From NCBI RefSeq assembly GCF_008079445.1, contig NZ_VRYH01000001.1, forward strand, positions 310,001 through 374,000: 64,000 bases of DNA. Direction: 5' to 3'. Source of the DNA: Aidingimonas lacisalsi (GTDB taxonomy: Bacteria > Pseudomonadota > Gammaproteobacteria > Pseudomonadales > Halomonadaceae). Each line of letters opens with the position of its first letter. The stretch's first letter is position 1. Both the position numbers and the translations under genes were made by a program. Positions 1 through 9,489 of the stretch are shown here, one piece after another. The notes under the pieces are model-generated. The model was not told where the DNA came from, searched no databases, and was given only the letters and a program-made list of their open reading frames with translations.

Positions 1-467
1 GCTTCCTGCGCCATCTTGATTTCGGGGGTAATCGGGAGATGGTGATAGTCGATCCCGTGCCACTCCGCCAGGGATGCTAAGTCTGAGTGGTTGGAAACGA
101 TGGCCCGTATCTCGATAGGCAGCTGACCAACGCGATAGCGATAGAGCAGATCGTTGAGGCAATGATCGGCCTTCGACACCATGATCACCACAGGCATGCG
201 TCTTTCTGGTGGCGTCAGTTCGAAGCTCATCGAGAAATCGGCAGCCCGCTCGGTGAAGCCCGCCTGAAAGGCCGCGGCATTGAATAGCTCGTCCTCGGGC
301 TGGAACTCAGTACGGATAAAGAAGCGCCCACTGAGCCGATCATCGAAGGATTGCTGCTCGGTGATATAGCAGCGGCTTTCCTTGAGGAATCGCGTCACTA
401 CATCCACGGTACCGAGGCGGCTGGGACTCTGGGCCGCCAGGATCCAACGGTTAGAGTTCTCTTGCAT
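1..467 (-). CDS. purU: Formyltetrahydrofolate deformylase PurU (N-terminal part)
   Basis: PurU hydrolyses 10-formyl-tetrahydrofolate to formate and tetrahydrofolate in the cytoplasm. Only the first 155 codons are in the window. The reading begins MQENSNRWILAAQSPSRLG, matches the N-terminal ACT-type domain, and runs into the start of the formyl-transferase domain (PVVIMVSKADHCLNDLLYRY), which continues past base 1. It is the last visible gene of the sarcosine operon, 46 bp after soxG. Its place fits disposal of the one-carbon units that sarcosine oxidase loads on folate. The start is the ATG whose complement is at 465-467. The family call is secure; the catalytic residues lie outside the window. 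Confidence 0.9.
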   Translation of the reverse strand, partial: MQENSNRWILAAQSPSRLGTVDVVTRFLKESRCYITEQQSFDDRLSGRFFIRTEFQPEDELFNAAAFQAGFTERAADFSMSFELTPPERRMPVVIMVSKADHCLNDLLYRYRVGQLPIEIRAIVSNHSDLASLAEWHGIDYHHLPITPEIKMAQE

Positions 468-513
468 ATTGTGTCTCCCGGACGGGGACCGCTGGCCACC
501 GGTCCCGTCTCTG

Positions 514-1164
514 TCAGACCTCGACACCGATGGCATATGCCTCGCCAGCATCCAGGATCCATCGATAGAGGTAATCAGCGAAGCTTCTCCGCAGCACCAG
601 CTCCCAGCGGGTCTCTGTGGGGCGGCGCAGGATCAGGTTCGCCTTAGCGAACACTGTGGTGACGCCCTTGCCCACCGGGAAATTGTCGGGATGGACATCG
701 TAGGGTGTCGATTTCATCAGCAACTCGCGGGCGGCCTCGCCTTCGAGTTCGAGCAGCGTCTGGCCGCCGCTGACATTGACGATGGCGTAGTGGGCGTCGC
801 CCAGAGCCTCGCGCAGCTTGCCCTCCAAGCCAAACTCCTCGCCACCGGGCACGATCAGCAGCCACTCATCGGGCGAAAGCCACTGGATCGAGCGCTCGCC
901 ACCTTCGTCCCGGCTGAGCGCATTGGGATATGCTGGCAGGCCGAAGCCAAGTACCGAGTGCACCGCTTCGTCGAGGACGATGGCGCCGCCACGTAGAATC
1001 AAGTGCCCCAGCAGGGCCCGCTCACGCAACGCCACCCGACTCTCGGTGCAGGGGGCAGGTGCCCCCGAACGCTGATGGAAAAAGACCAGTGGCGACTCAG
1101 CCGATATCTCCACGCCGGGATGCGTTTCGAAGGTCCTGATGTTTTGGGCAACTAAATTAGACAT
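514..1164 (-). CDS. soxG: Heterotetrameric sarcosine oxidase, gamma subunit
   Basis: Gamma subunit of the four-subunit sarcosine oxidase, a small relative of the T-protein fold that packs against the alpha and beta subunits. The start chosen is MSNLVAQNIRTFETHPGVE (216 residues), because it overlaps the end of soxA by 8 bp, as is usual in such operons. A longer in-frame reading to 1257 would lie wholly inside soxA. The C-terminal half, with SPDEWLLIVPGG and an EGEAARELLMKSTPYDVHP stretch, is typical of SoxG. The operon order soxB-soxD-soxA-soxG supports the call. Confidence 0.92.
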   Translation of the reverse strand: MSNLVAQNIRTFETHPGVEISAESPLVFFHQRSGAPAPCTESRVALRERALLGHLILRGGAIVLDEAVHSVLGFGLPAYPNALSRDEGGERSIQWLSPDEWLLIVPGGEEFGLEGKLREALGDAHYAIVNVSGGQTLLELEGEAARELLMKSTPYDVHPDNFPVGKGVTTVFAKANLILRRPTETRWELVLRRSFADYLYRWILDAGEAYAIGVEV

Positions 1165-4100
1165 GTTGGCGCTCCCCTTTAGGATCGTAAAAGACATTAC
1201 TGACGATCTCGGCCTGGTGCACCTGGCCATCGACCATGGGCAGATAGACCGTCTCACCTATCCGGTGATGCCCGCCCTTGACTACCGCCAAGGCAATACC
1301 ATGACCGAGAATGGCGCTGTAATAGCTGGAGGTCACATGGCCAACCATGGGCATCGGGATAGCGTGATCCGGATCGAAGACGATCTGCGCACCCTCCTCC
1401 AGCACCACGGCCGAATCCTTGGGTTTGAGGCCCACTAACTGTTTCCGATCCTTGCGTCGGGTATCGGAGCGCGACAAGGCACGTTTGCCAATCCAGGGAA
1501 AGGGTTTGTCGTAACCGACGGCCCACTGCATACCCAGATCTTCCGGGGTCACCGAGCCATCCGTGTCCTGGCCGGCAATGATCAAGCCCTTCTCGGCTCG
1601 AAGTACGTGCATGGTCTCGGTACCGTAGGGCGTCAGGTCATACTTGTCGCCGTGCTCGAACAAGGTCGTCCAGACGTGCAAGGCGTAGTTGGCCTGAACG
1701 TTGATCTCGTAAGCGAGCTCACCGGTGAAGGATATCCGGAACACCCGTGCCGGGACATCCGCGACCTGACCTTCACGCCAGTCCATGAACTTGAACTGCT
1801 CTTTGTCCAGATCGATATCGGTGATCTCCGAGAGCAGTTTGCGCGCTTCAGGACCGGTGACGGTGATCGTCGCCCAGTGATCAGTGACCGAAGTAAAATA
1901 AACCTGCAATTCAGGCCACTCGGTCTGGTGCCACAGCTCCAGCCACTCCATGACTCCGGCTGCCCCGCCGGTGGTGGTAGTCATCAGGAAGTGGTTCTCA
2001 CCCAGGCAACTGGTGGTGCCATCATCCATCAGCATGCCGTCGTCCTTGCACATTAACCCATAGCGCACCCGTCCAGGGGCCAACTTGGCCCACTTGTTGG
2101 TGTAGACCCGACCCAGGAACTCCCGGGCATCCGGCCCTTGGATGTCGATCTTGCCCAGCGTCGAGGCGTCCAGCACTCCGACCCCCTGACGGACGGCCAG
2201 ACACTCCCGCGCCACCGCCTCGTCCAGCGTCTCGGACTTGCCGTTGACAGTCTTCGGGAAGTACCACGGACGTTTCCACTGACCCACATCCTCGAACTCG
2301 GCACCGTGCTCCACGTGCCATTGGTGCAGGGCGGTGTACCGCTCGGGGTCAAACAGATCACGGCAGTGACGGCCAACGATGGCGCCGAAGGTCACCGGCG
2401 TGTAATTGGGTCGGAATACTGTAGTGCCCACCTCGGGGATCGTCTTGCCCAGGCAACGGGCGGCGATGGCCATGCCATTGATGTTGCCGAGCTTGCCCTG
2501 ATCGGTTCCGAAGCCCATGGCAGTATAGCGCTTGACGTGCTCGATGGACTCGAAGCCCTCGCGGGTGGCCAACTCGATGGCCGCCGCGGTGACGTCATTC
2601 TGCTGGTCGACGAACTGCTTGGGCCCCCGCAGAGTCGGCTTCTCGTGGGGCACCTGATAGAACGCACAGGCGGCGCCTTCGCGCAGCGAGTCCACCTGCG
2701 GCAGTGCGATGGGCCCGGCCGGGCGGTCCAGCGCTTCTAACGCCTGTTCGGCCATGGCGGCACCGTCAGCCAGTCCTTCGGCCAGATCATGCACACCTCG
2801 GGCGCTGCCTGCAGCATGCACCCCTCTTACCAGACTGGGCACGAAACCGAGACTCTCCTCATTCCAGGAAGGACGCGCACCGGTATGGGATGCCAGGTGA
2901 ATCACCGGGCTGTAGCCACCTGAACTGGCGATGGTGTCGCAGGCCAGAGTCTCGGCCTGACCGGTGACCTTGAATGCCTCAGCATCGATAGCAGCGATAC
3001 GGGCACCACTCACCCGATTACCGCCCTTGGCCTCGAGCACCGCCGCGCCTTCGATGATGCGGATGCCGCGGGCGCGTGCCTGCGCCACCAGTTCGCCGTC
3101 AGGTGCCTGGCGAGCATCAACGATGGCCACCACTTCGCGGCCGACATCAAGCCAGTCCAGGGCGGCGCGGTAGGCGTAATCATTGGTCGTAGAAAGTATC
3201 AGCTTGTTGCCGGGCACCACGCCGTAGCGACGGACATAGGTCGACACCGCACCGGCCACCAGGTTTCCGGGCACATCGTTGCTGCCATAAACCAGTGGCC
3301 GCTCGTGGGCGCCGGTAGCCAGTAGCACCTGACCGGCACGCACGCGATGCATCCGCGACCGGGTGGGACGGTAGCCGGCTCCTTGCGGCGCTGTCTCGCC
3401 AAGATGCTCCGTGCGCCGCTCGTGTAGGGTCACGAAATGATGGTCATGGTAGCCGTTGGCGGTAGTACGCGGCAGCAGTGTGACATTGTCACACTGGGCA
3501 AGTTCATCAAGCACCCGTTCCACCCACTGAACGGCGGGCTGATTATCGAGCAGTTCGCGGCTGTCGAGCAGTGAACCGCCCATCTCCTCCTGTTCGTCGC
3601 AGAGAATCACTCGAGTGCCACTGCGCGCAGCGGTCAGCGCCGCTGCCAAGCCAACCGGTCCCGCGCCGATGACTAGCAAATCACAGTGCTGATTGAGGTG
3701 ATCGTAGCTGTCGGGGTCCCGCTCCATCGGGCTACGTCCCAAACCAGCTCCCTTGCGAATGACTTTCTCGTAGGTCATCCACATGGAAGCGGGTGCCATG
3801 AAGGTCTTGTAATAGAAGCCTGGTGGCATGAAACGTCCACCCAGCTTGCCAACCAAGCTCATCAGATCACGCTGGACGTTGGGCCAGCCGTTGGTACTCT
3901 GTGCCGTGAGGCCGTCGAACAAGGCCTGCTGGGTGGCGCGTACGTTGGGGACCTGAGCCGACTCCGTACCACCTAACTGGATCAGTGCATTAGGCTCCTC
4001 AGCGCCGGCGGCAACGATGCCACGCGGCCGTGAGTACTTGAAGCTGCGATTGACGATGTTCACCCCGTTGGCCAACAGCGCGGAAGCCAGAGTGTCGCCA

Positions 4101-4195
4101 GCATGACCTTGGTAACGTTTGCCATTGAAGGTGAAGCTCAGGGTGCGGGCGCGATCGATGCGCCCGCCTTCACGAAGACGGTTAATTTGGTTCAT
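1157..4195 (-). CDS. soxA: Heterotetrameric sarcosine oxidase, alpha subunit
   Basis: Large subunit (1012 residues) of sarcosine oxidase. The enzyme oxidises sarcosine to glycine and hydrogen peroxide and passes the methyl group to tetrahydrofolate as 5,10-methylene-THF. The N-terminus (about 15-100) has the ferredoxin-like fold of the family with RSFKYSRPRGIVAAG. A dinucleotide-binding segment, LLVIGAGPVGLAAALTAARS, lies near 173-193 (NAD site). The C-terminal 400 residues are a GcvT-like folate-binding domain with FTGELAYEINV. The start overlaps the soxD stop by 4 bp and the end overlaps soxG by 8 bp, indicating translational coupling. Length is normal for the family. Confidence 0.96.
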   Translation of the reverse strand: MNQINRLREGGRIDRARTLSFTFNGKRYQGHAGDTLASALLANGVNIVNRSFKYSRPRGIVAAGAEEPNALIQLGGTESAQVPNVRATQQALFDGLTAQSTNGWPNVQRDLMSLVGKLGGRFMPPGFYYKTFMAPASMWMTYEKVIRKGAGLGRSPMERDPDSYDHLNQHCDLLVIGAGPVGLAAALTAARSGTRVILCDEQEEMGGSLLDSRELLDNQPAVQWVERVLDELAQCDNVTLLPRTTANGYHDHHFVTLHERRTEHLGETAPQGAGYRPTRSRMHRVRAGQVLLATGAHERPLVYGSNDVPGNLVAGAVSTYVRRYGVVPGNKLILSTTNDYAYRAALDWLDVGREVVAIVDARQAPDGELVAQARARGIRIIEGAAVLEAKGGNRVSGARIAAIDAEAFKVTGQAETLACDTIASSGGYSPVIHLASHTGARPSWNEESLGFVPSLVRGVHAAGSARGVHDLAEGLADGAAMAEQALEALDRPAGPIALPQVDSLREGAACAFYQVPHEKPTLRGPKQFVDQQNDVTAAAIELATREGFESIEHVKRYTAMGFGTDQGKLGNINGMAIAARCLGKTIPEVGTTVFRPNYTPVTFGAIVGRHCRDLFDPERYTALHQWHVEHGAEFEDVGQWKRPWYFPKTVNGKSETLDEAVARECLAVRQGVGVLDASTLGKIDIQGPDAREFLGRVYTNKWAKLAPGRVRYGLMCKDDGMLMDDGTTSCLGENHFLMTTTTGGAAGVMEWLELWHQTEWPELQVYFTSVTDHWATITVTGPEARKLLSEITDIDLDKEQFKFMDWREGQVADVPARVFRISFTGELAYEINVQANYALHVWTTLFEHGDKYDLTPYGTETMHVLRAEKGLIIAGQDTDGSVTPEDLGMQWAVGYDKPFPWIGKRALSRSDTRRKDRKQLVGLKPKDSAVVLEEGAQIVFDPDHAIPMPMVGHVTSSYYSAILGHGIALAVVKGGHHRIGETVYLPMVDGQVHQAEIVSNVFYDPKGERQHV

Positions 4196-4551
4196 GCCTT
4201 GACTCCTTCCTGACGCGACATGGCTTCCGCCTCGGTAGTTACCTTCTCGGAGAGACTCCCTTCGGGAAACTCGGCGGTAAAGCGCGGCAGTTCGCCCATT
4301 TTATAGGTCTCGAGGATCGCGTAGCTCACGGTGTGGCGTGTGATATTGAAGAACTTGCGACAGCCCACAGCGTGTACCCACAATTCGTGGTGAATACCAC
4401 GCGGGTTGTCACGGAAAAATAGATAGTCGCCCCACTCTTCGTCGCTGCACGCCTCAGGCTCCTCGGGACGTGCGATGTGCGCTTGGCCCTTGGGATGGAA
4501 CTCCTCTTCCTCGCGATGTTCCTCGCAGTAGGGGCAGTAGATATGAAACAT
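4192..4551 (-). CDS. soxD: Sarcosine oxidase, delta subunit
   Basis: Small zinc-binding delta subunit of heterotetrameric sarcosine oxidase (119 residues; many homologues are 90-110). It starts MFHIYCPYCEEHREE, with the CPYC zinc knuckle at C6/C9, and carries the conserved EWGDYLFFRDNPRG segment followed by H and C in HAVGCRKFFNITR. The last 25 residues (ending RQEGVKA) are an acidic, variable tail. It overlaps the soxA start by 4 bp and lies 12 bp after soxB. Confidence 0.94.
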   Translation of the reverse strand: MFHIYCPYCEEHREEEEFHPKGQAHIARPEEPEACSDEEWGDYLFFRDNPRGIHHELWVHAVGCRKFFNITRHTVSYAILETYKMGELPRFTAEFPEGSLSEKVTTEAEAMSRQEGVKA

Positions 4552-4563
4552 GGGATTGCCTCC

Positions 4564-5814
4564 TTAGTGAGCCACGCCGGCCGCACCGTGCTCATCGACC
4601 AATGCCCCGGTATGGAAACGATTGATGGAGAACGGCGCTGCGAGCGGGTGGGCCTGGTTCTTGGCCAGGGTCCAGGCGAATACATGGCCCGACCCCGGAG
4701 TGGCTTTGAAACCGCCGGTGCCCCAACCGCAGTTGAAGAACAACCCTTTCACCGGCGTGGCAGAGAGGATCGGGCAAGCGTCCGGGCAGGTATCGACGAT
4801 GCCGCCCCACTGGCGATTCATGCGTACTCGCGAGAAGATCGGGAACATCTCGACAATGGCCTGCAGGGTGTGCTCCACAGTGGGGTAGCTGCCGCGCTGG
4901 CCGTAACCGTTGTAGCCATCGATGCCGGCGCCGATCACCAGATCTCCCTTGTCGGTCTGATTGATGTAGCCGTGCACGTGGTTGGACATCACCACAGTGT
5001 CCAGCACCGGCTTGAGGGGCTCGGAGACCAACGCCTGCAGCGGGTGCGACTCCAGGGGTAGCTTGAATCCCGCCATCTTGGCCAGCACTCCGGAGTTACC
5101 CGCCGCCACGCAGCCGATGGTCTTGGCTTCGATATCGCCGCGGTTGGTGTGCACCCCAAAGACGCGGCCGTCGCGGATCTTGAAACCGGTGACCTCCGTG
5201 TTCTGCAAGAGATCTACACCGAGTGCATCGGCAGCGCGGGCGTAGCCCCAGGCCACGGCGTCGTGGCGTGCCACCCCTGCCCGCGGTTGCCAGGAGGCAC
5301 CAAGAATCGGATAGCGGGCATTCTTCGAACAGTCCATGACCGGCACGATCTCCTGGATCTGCTCGGGGGTGAGTACCACACTGTCGATGCCGTTCAAGCG
5401 GTTGGCGTTCACCCGACGCTGGACATCTCGCATATCCTGCAGGGTATGGGCCAGGTTCATCACACCGCGCTGAGAGAACATCACGTTGTAGTTGATGTCC
5501 TGTGAGAGTCCCTCCCAAAGCTTTATGGCATGCTCATAAAGTGCAGCGGACTCATCCCATAAATAGTTGGAGCGAACGATGGTCGTATTGCGGGCGGTGT
5601 TGCCGCCGCCCAGCCAGCCCTTCTCCAGCACCGCCACGTTGCGGATACCGTGCTCCTTGGCCAGGTAATAAGCGGTGGCCAGACCATGGCCACCGCCACC
5701 GATAATGATGACGTCGTACTGTGGCTTGGGTGTAGGGTTGCGCCACTGGCGCTCCCAGTTCTCATGGTGGCTGAGCGCGTGCTTGGCCAGCCCGAATCCC
5801 GAATAGCGTTGCAT
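4564..5814 (-). CDS. soxB: Sarcosine oxidase, beta subunit
   Basis: Catalytic flavoprotein subunit (416 residues), which binds non-covalent FAD and covalent FMN and oxidises sarcosine. A Rossmann motif, [20 protein letters not shown], is at 33-52. The conserved segment [17 protein letters not shown] at 174-190 holds H184, the likely FMN-attachment histidine by analogy with the family. The C-terminus carries [19 protein letters not shown]. It is 26 bp downstream of glyA and 12 bp upstream of soxD, in one operon. Sarcosine here would come from creatine, N-carbamoylsarcosine or glycine betaine. Confidence 0.96.
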   Translation of the reverse strand: MQRYSGFGLAKHALSHHENWERQWRNPTPKPQYDVIIIGGGGHGLATAYYLAKEHGIRNVAVLEKGWLGGGNTARNTTIVRSNYLWDESAALYEHAIKLWEGLSQDINYNVMFSQRGVMNLAHTLQDMRDVQRRVNANRLNGIDSVVLTPEQIQEIVPVMDCSKNARYPILGASWQPRAGVARHDAVAWGYARAADALGVDLLQNTEVTGFKIRDGRVFGVHTNRGDIEAKTIGCVAAGNSGVLAKMAGFKLPLESHPLQALVSEPLKPVLDTVVMSNHVHGYINQTDKGDLVIGAGIDGYNGYGQRGSYPTVEHTLQAIVEMFPIFSRVRMNRQWGGIVDTCPDACPILSATPVKGLFFNCGWGTGGFKATPGSGHVFAWTLAKNQAHPLAAPFSINRFHTGALVDEHGAAGVAH

Positions 5815-5840
5815 GGGTCTCTCCTAATACATATCAGCGA

Positions 5841-7154
5841 TTACAGGGCGGTCGCGGCCGGCATCTTGGCCCCGTGGGTCACAGCGGATGTGTCACCGTA
5901 GACCGGGTGCCGCTCACAGAGCGCGGCGACCTTCTCGCGCACTTCGGTCTCCACCGCATCGGTGTTGCTACGCTCGGCCAGCACGTCAAGGATGTCGCAC
6001 ATCCAATCCGCCAGCTCAGTGCACTCGACCTCATCGAAACCACGCGAGGTCACAGCTGGGGTGCCGATACGCAGCCCTGAGGTAACGAAGGGGCTCTCGG
6101 GATCGTTGGGTATGGCGTTCTTATTGACGGTGATATGTGCCCGGCCAAGCGCTGCATCGGCATCCTTGCCGGTCACGCCTTGCTTGATCAGCGAGACCAG
6201 GAAAAGGTGATCATCGGTACCACCGGACACCACCTCGTAGCCGCGCTCAATGAAAACGCCGGCCATTGCACGGGCGTTGTCGATCACCCGCTGCTGATAC
6301 TGCACGAAGTCCTGACTCTTGGCCTCCTTGAACGCCACAGCCTTGGCGGCAATCACGTGCATCAGCGGCCCACCTTGCTGCCCTGGAAACACCGCCCCAT
6401 TGAGGCGCTTGTAGAGAGGCTCGTCGCCAGCGGCGGAGAGGATCAGCCCCCCACGGGGACCGCGCAGGGTCTTGTGGGTGGTAGTGGTGACTACGTGGGC
6501 ATAGGGGACCGGACTTGGGTAGAGTCCGGCAGCAACAAGTCCGGCCACATGGGCCATGTCGACCAACAGCCAAGCACCGACCGCATCAGCGATATTGCGA
6601 AAACGTTGCCAATCCACCATTCGGGCATAGGCCGAAAAGCCGGCGATGATCAGTTTCGGTTTGTGGCTGCGAGCTAAGCGCTCAACTTCGTCATAGTCGA
6701 TCTCTCCCGTCTCAGGGACCAACCCATATTGAACTGCGTGGTAGTGTTTACCGGAAAAATTGGGTGCCGCACCGTGGGTCAGATGGCCACCATGAGCCAG
6801 ACTCATACCCAACACGGTATCGCCCGGCTTGATTAGCGCCATAAAGACGGCTGCGTTAGCTTGGGCACCCGAGTGAGGTTGGACATTGACGTAATTCGCC
6901 CCGAACAAGTCACGAGCTCGATCAACAGCCAACTGCTCTATGACATCGACGTGTTCGCAGCCGCCGTAGTAGCGCTTACCGGGATACCCCTCGGCATACT
7001 TGTTGGTCAATTGGGTGCCTTGGGCCTCCATTACGGCCCGGCTAGCGTAGTTCTCGGAGGCGATCAACTCGATATGCGCCTCCTGGCGCGACACTTCATC
7101 GGCGATGGCGTCAGCGATCTGCGAATCGAAAGTGGCGAGACCAACTTGGTTCAT
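5841..7154 (-). CDS. glyA: Serine hydroxymethyltransferase
   Basis: PLP enzyme (437 residues) that interconverts glycine plus 5,10-methylene-THF with serine plus THF. The PLP-lysine motif [14 protein letters not shown] is present with K228. The N-terminus has [19 protein letters not shown] and the C-terminus has [12 protein letters not shown]-type residues ([13 protein letters not shown]). It is the first gene of the sox operon, so glycine and the methylene-THF made by sarcosine oxidase can be turned into serine. The sequence differs enough from a housekeeping role that it may be a second, sox-linked glyA copy; that is inference from context. Confidence 0.97.
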   Translation of the reverse strand: MNQVGLATFDSQIADAIADEVSRQEAHIELIASENYASRAVMEAQGTQLTNKYAEGYPGKRYYGGCEHVDVIEQLAVDRARDLFGANYVNVQPHSGAQANAAVFMALIKPGDTVLGMSLAHGGHLTHGAAPNFSGKHYHAVQYGLVPETGEIDYDEVERLARSHKPKLIIAGFSAYARMVDWQRFRNIADAVGAWLLVDMAHVAGLVAAGLYPSPVPYAHVVTTTTHKTLRGPRGGLILSAAGDEPLYKRLNGAVFPGQQGGPLMHVIAAKAVAFKEAKSQDFVQYQQRVIDNARAMAGVFIERGYEVVSGGTDDHLFLVSLIKQGVTGKDADAALGRAHITVNKNAIPNDPESPFVTSGLRIGTPAVTSRGFDEVECTELADWMCDILDVLAERSNTDAVETEVREKVAALCERHPVYGDTSAVTHGAKMPAATAL

Positions 7155-7349
7155 GACTGACTCCTGTTGTTATCGGTAGTGGGCAGGACGTTCTTGGAAT
7201 CTATCGGCAACCTGCCAGAGGGAAAAATTTGAAATCCTTATGCACAGATAACCTCCACACAACGCATCCGGCTTACCCAGTGATTAAAGGCGATGACAGG
7301 GAGGAAGGATTGAACAAATGCGACAGGCCTACTGAACGCCTGACACTAT

Positions 7350-7380
7350 CGAGGGAGCCCCCAGCCTAGGGGCTCCCTCG
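7350..7380. terminator. Strong hairpin between glyA and the GbdR-like gene
   Basis: A perfect 12-bp inverted repeat, CGAGGGAGCCCC at 7350-7361 and its complement at 7369-7380, with a 7-nt loop. It lies about 58 bp past the stop of the minus-strand regulator at 7439, where a terminator is expected. There is no long U tract, so factor-independent efficiency is uncertain. The rest of 7155-7438 holds no gene I can support; it must contain the glyA-sox promoter. Confidence 0.7.
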
Positions 7381-7438
7381 GCGACAATCGTTGTCGAGGA
7401 CATCGAGCTGTGGGAGGCGGAAGGTGGTCGTAGAAGAG

Positions 7439-8494
7439 TCAGAGCTCAGGACGGCTCTCAACATGCAGGAAGAAGGGATCGACTCGATCAGCACCCGGTT
7501 CGATAGCACGCTTGCGCATTTCCGTTGGTGTCATGCCGAAGGCACTGCGGAAGTGGCGGGAAAAGTGGGCCGTATCGGCGAAACCGCAGCGCTCGCCGAT
7601 CTCGGTGATGCGCTTGCCGGTGTAGTGGAGCAACCACAGGCCATAGCGCAGGCGCAGGTCACGCGCGAACTTCTGAGGCCCGACGCCCAGAACCTCGCGG
7701 AAGCGACGCTCAAGGTTACGACGCGATGTCCCCACCCGCTCTGCCAGCACATCCATGGAGATCGCCTCTCCCAGATGCTGTTCGAGCACATTAATGGAGC
7801 GACGAACCAAACGATCCTTGATCTTGCCAAACACCACCGGCTGCGGCTGAGGGTGGGTGCCGGTGCGGACTTCATCAAGGAGCATGATATTCAAGCTCTT
7901 CATCGCCCATGCCTTGCCCAGGTGCCGCTCAACCAGATGAGCGGCCAGATCTGCGGCCGCTGCCCCTCCGGCACAGGTGAGCCGGTCACCGTCATCGATG
8001 TACAGTCGATCAGCAACCGGATGAATGGCTGGAAAGCGCTGCATCATGTCGCGGTGGTGATACCAGCTAACACAGCAGCGCCGCCCCTTCATGAGCCCTG
8101 CCTGGATAAGGGCAAAGACGCCGGTGCATAGCCCAACTAGCGGCACCCCGACATCGGCCGCCTGGCGAAGGTAGGCCAGAGCGGTGGTATCCAAACGGGC
8201 TCTTTCGTCCAGAACCCCGCCGATGACCACGATGTAATCGAACTCACTGGGGTCCTGGAAGGACAGACAGGGCGAAATGGTGGCACCACAGCTGGAGAGA
8301 GCCTCCTGACCGATGCTGGTCATGAACGTCCAATGGCAGTGCTGCTGGCGGCTACGATCCCCCTCGTCGGCAGCTAGACGCAGATAATCGACGAAGGCGG
8401 CAAAGGGCAGCATAGTGAAGCGGTGCAGAAGAACGAAGCCGACCGAGAGGGGCGCCCTCCCGGGGCAGAGATCAATCGTGACACCTGGTGTCAT
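7439..8494 (-). CDS. GbdR-like AraC-family regulator with GATase-like sensor domain
   Basis: A transcriptional regulator of about 351 residues. The first 200 residues are a DJ-1/PfpI (class I glutamine amidotransferase-like) domain with VGLCTGVFALIQAGLMKGRRCCVSWYHH. The C-terminal 100 residues are an AraC helix-turn-helix pair (LAERVGTSRRNLERRFREV; ITEIGERCGFADTAHFSRHF). This architecture is that of GbdR/ArgR-type activators of glycine betaine, dimethylglycine and sarcosine catabolism in Pseudomonas and Halomonas. It sits directly upstream of glyA-sox, which it probably activates. The ATG at 8494 (MTPGVTIDLCPG) is preferred to a TTG five codons upstream. Confidence 0.88.
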   Translation of the reverse strand: MTPGVTIDLCPGRAPLSVGFVLLHRFTMLPFAAFVDYLRLAADEGDRSRQQHCHWTFMTSIGQEALSSCGATISPCLSFQDPSEFDYIVVIGGVLDERARLDTTALAYLRQAADVGVPLVGLCTGVFALIQAGLMKGRRCCVSWYHHRDMMQRFPAIHPVADRLYIDDGDRLTCAGGAAAADLAAHLVERHLGKAWAMKSLNIMLLDEVRTGTHPQPQPVVFGKIKDRLVRRSINVLEQHLGEAISMDVLAERVGTSRRNLERRFREVLGVGPQKFARDLRLRYGLWLLHYTGKRITEIGERCGFADTAHFSRHFRSAFGMTPTEMRKRAIEPGADRVDPFFLHVESRPEL

Positions 8495-8560
8495 GGCAAT
8501 GCACCCCAAAAACCCGGATTCAGTCTGAAAACATACCCTATCGCGCTACCAGTCCTGACA

Positions 8561-8607
8561 CACCAAACGCAGGAAGCGAGCCCCAGACTCGCTTCCTGCG
8601 TTTGGTG
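8561..8607. terminator. 20-bp perfect stem terminator after the carbamoylsarcosine amidase gene
   Basis: A perfect 20-bp inverted repeat (8561-8580 against 8588-8607) with a 7-nt loop, CCCCAGA. It lies just past the stop of the minus-strand gene at 8623 and 67 bp before the regulator start at 8494. A second, outer pair, AGTCCTGA at 8551-8558 and TCAGGACT at 8622-8629, could extend the structure into the stop codon of the gene. Confidence 0.85.
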
Positions 8608-8622
8608 GTGACAGACTCGAGA

Positions 8623-9318
8623 TCAGGACTGGCCAATGGTGTCCACGTAGTCAACACAACGATCTACGGATTCGACATCACCGAACTTGGCATCGATGTC
8701 GAACAGGTTCCAAGCCACCGCTCCGGGAACCCGGTCGCCGATGCACTCCTTGACAGCGATAGGACGGAACCCATCGGCGATACCGTCGCAGACGGTCTGG
8801 CGTACACAGGCACAGGCCGTCACACCCGTCACGAGGATCGTATCGACACCGTTGGCACGCAGGATGCCAGCGAGTTCGGTGCCATGGAAGGACGAAGCGC
8901 GTTTCTTCAGCAGCGTATATTCACCCTCGACCGGGGCTATTCGCGAATCGATAGCCCAGAGATCCTTGTCGGCAAGATTGACGACATCAATCGGGATTTT
9001 ATTATGCCATAGCCCCATGTCGGTGAATGGCGCATTGCGATCAGTGATCTCATAAGCCGTGGTCACATGGATTACCGGTAAATTCGCGGCGCGGAATGCC
9101 TTGAGCAGTTTCTGCATACCGGGAATGATCTCGTTGTCCATCTTCTCCTGGTCGCAGGTGAAAGGATTGCCCGGGCGGGTCCAAGCATTGGCGAGATCGA
9201 CGCTCACCAGCGCCGGCTTCTTGCCAAACCCGACGCGGCGCTGGAAGCCGCGCTCCTGATAAAGCTTTGTGGACTCTTCAAAGGATTGCTCGAGCATTGC
9301 CATCAGATTTTGAGACAT
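8623..9318 (-). CDS. N-carbamoylsarcosine amidohydrolase (cysteine hydrolase family)
   Basis: Predicted to hydrolyse N-carbamoylsarcosine to sarcosine, CO2 and ammonia in the cytoplasm (231 residues). Isochorismatase-like fold: D41 in VSVDLANAWTRPG, K138/K139 in TLLKKRASSFHGT, and the nucleophile C171 in VTGVTACACVRQT, giving the Asp-Lys-Cys triad. The N-carbamoylsarcosine specificity comes from resemblance to that subfamily and from context: it lies below an N-methylhydantoinase pair that would make N-carbamoylsarcosine and above a sarcosine oxidase operon that would consume sarcosine. A related amidohydrolase with another carbamoyl substrate cannot be excluded from sequence alone. Confidence 0.85.
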   Translation of the reverse strand: MSQNLMAMLEQSFEESTKLYQERGFQRRVGFGKKPALVSVDLANAWTRPGNPFTCDQEKMDNEIIPGMQKLLKAFRAANLPVIHVTTAYEITDRNAPFTDMGLWHNKIPIDVVNLADKDLWAIDSRIAPVEGEYTLLKKRASSFHGTELAGILRANGVDTILVTGVTACACVRQTVCDGIADGFRPIAVKECIGDRVPGAVAWNLFDIDAKFGDVESVDRCVDYVDTIGQS

Positions 9319-9489
9319 TCTGCTTACTCCAGTGGATCGAGATTCGTGATCTCATGTAATTGCTGAAAAAGTCATCTGCAGTCTGACAGCTTCAAGATTA
9401 ATAACTTGGTCTAATGCAGTCTAATGACATTTTTAAGGATATTGATAACTTTAAAGTTAATAATAGATTGAGAACAACATTGCGAGTTC

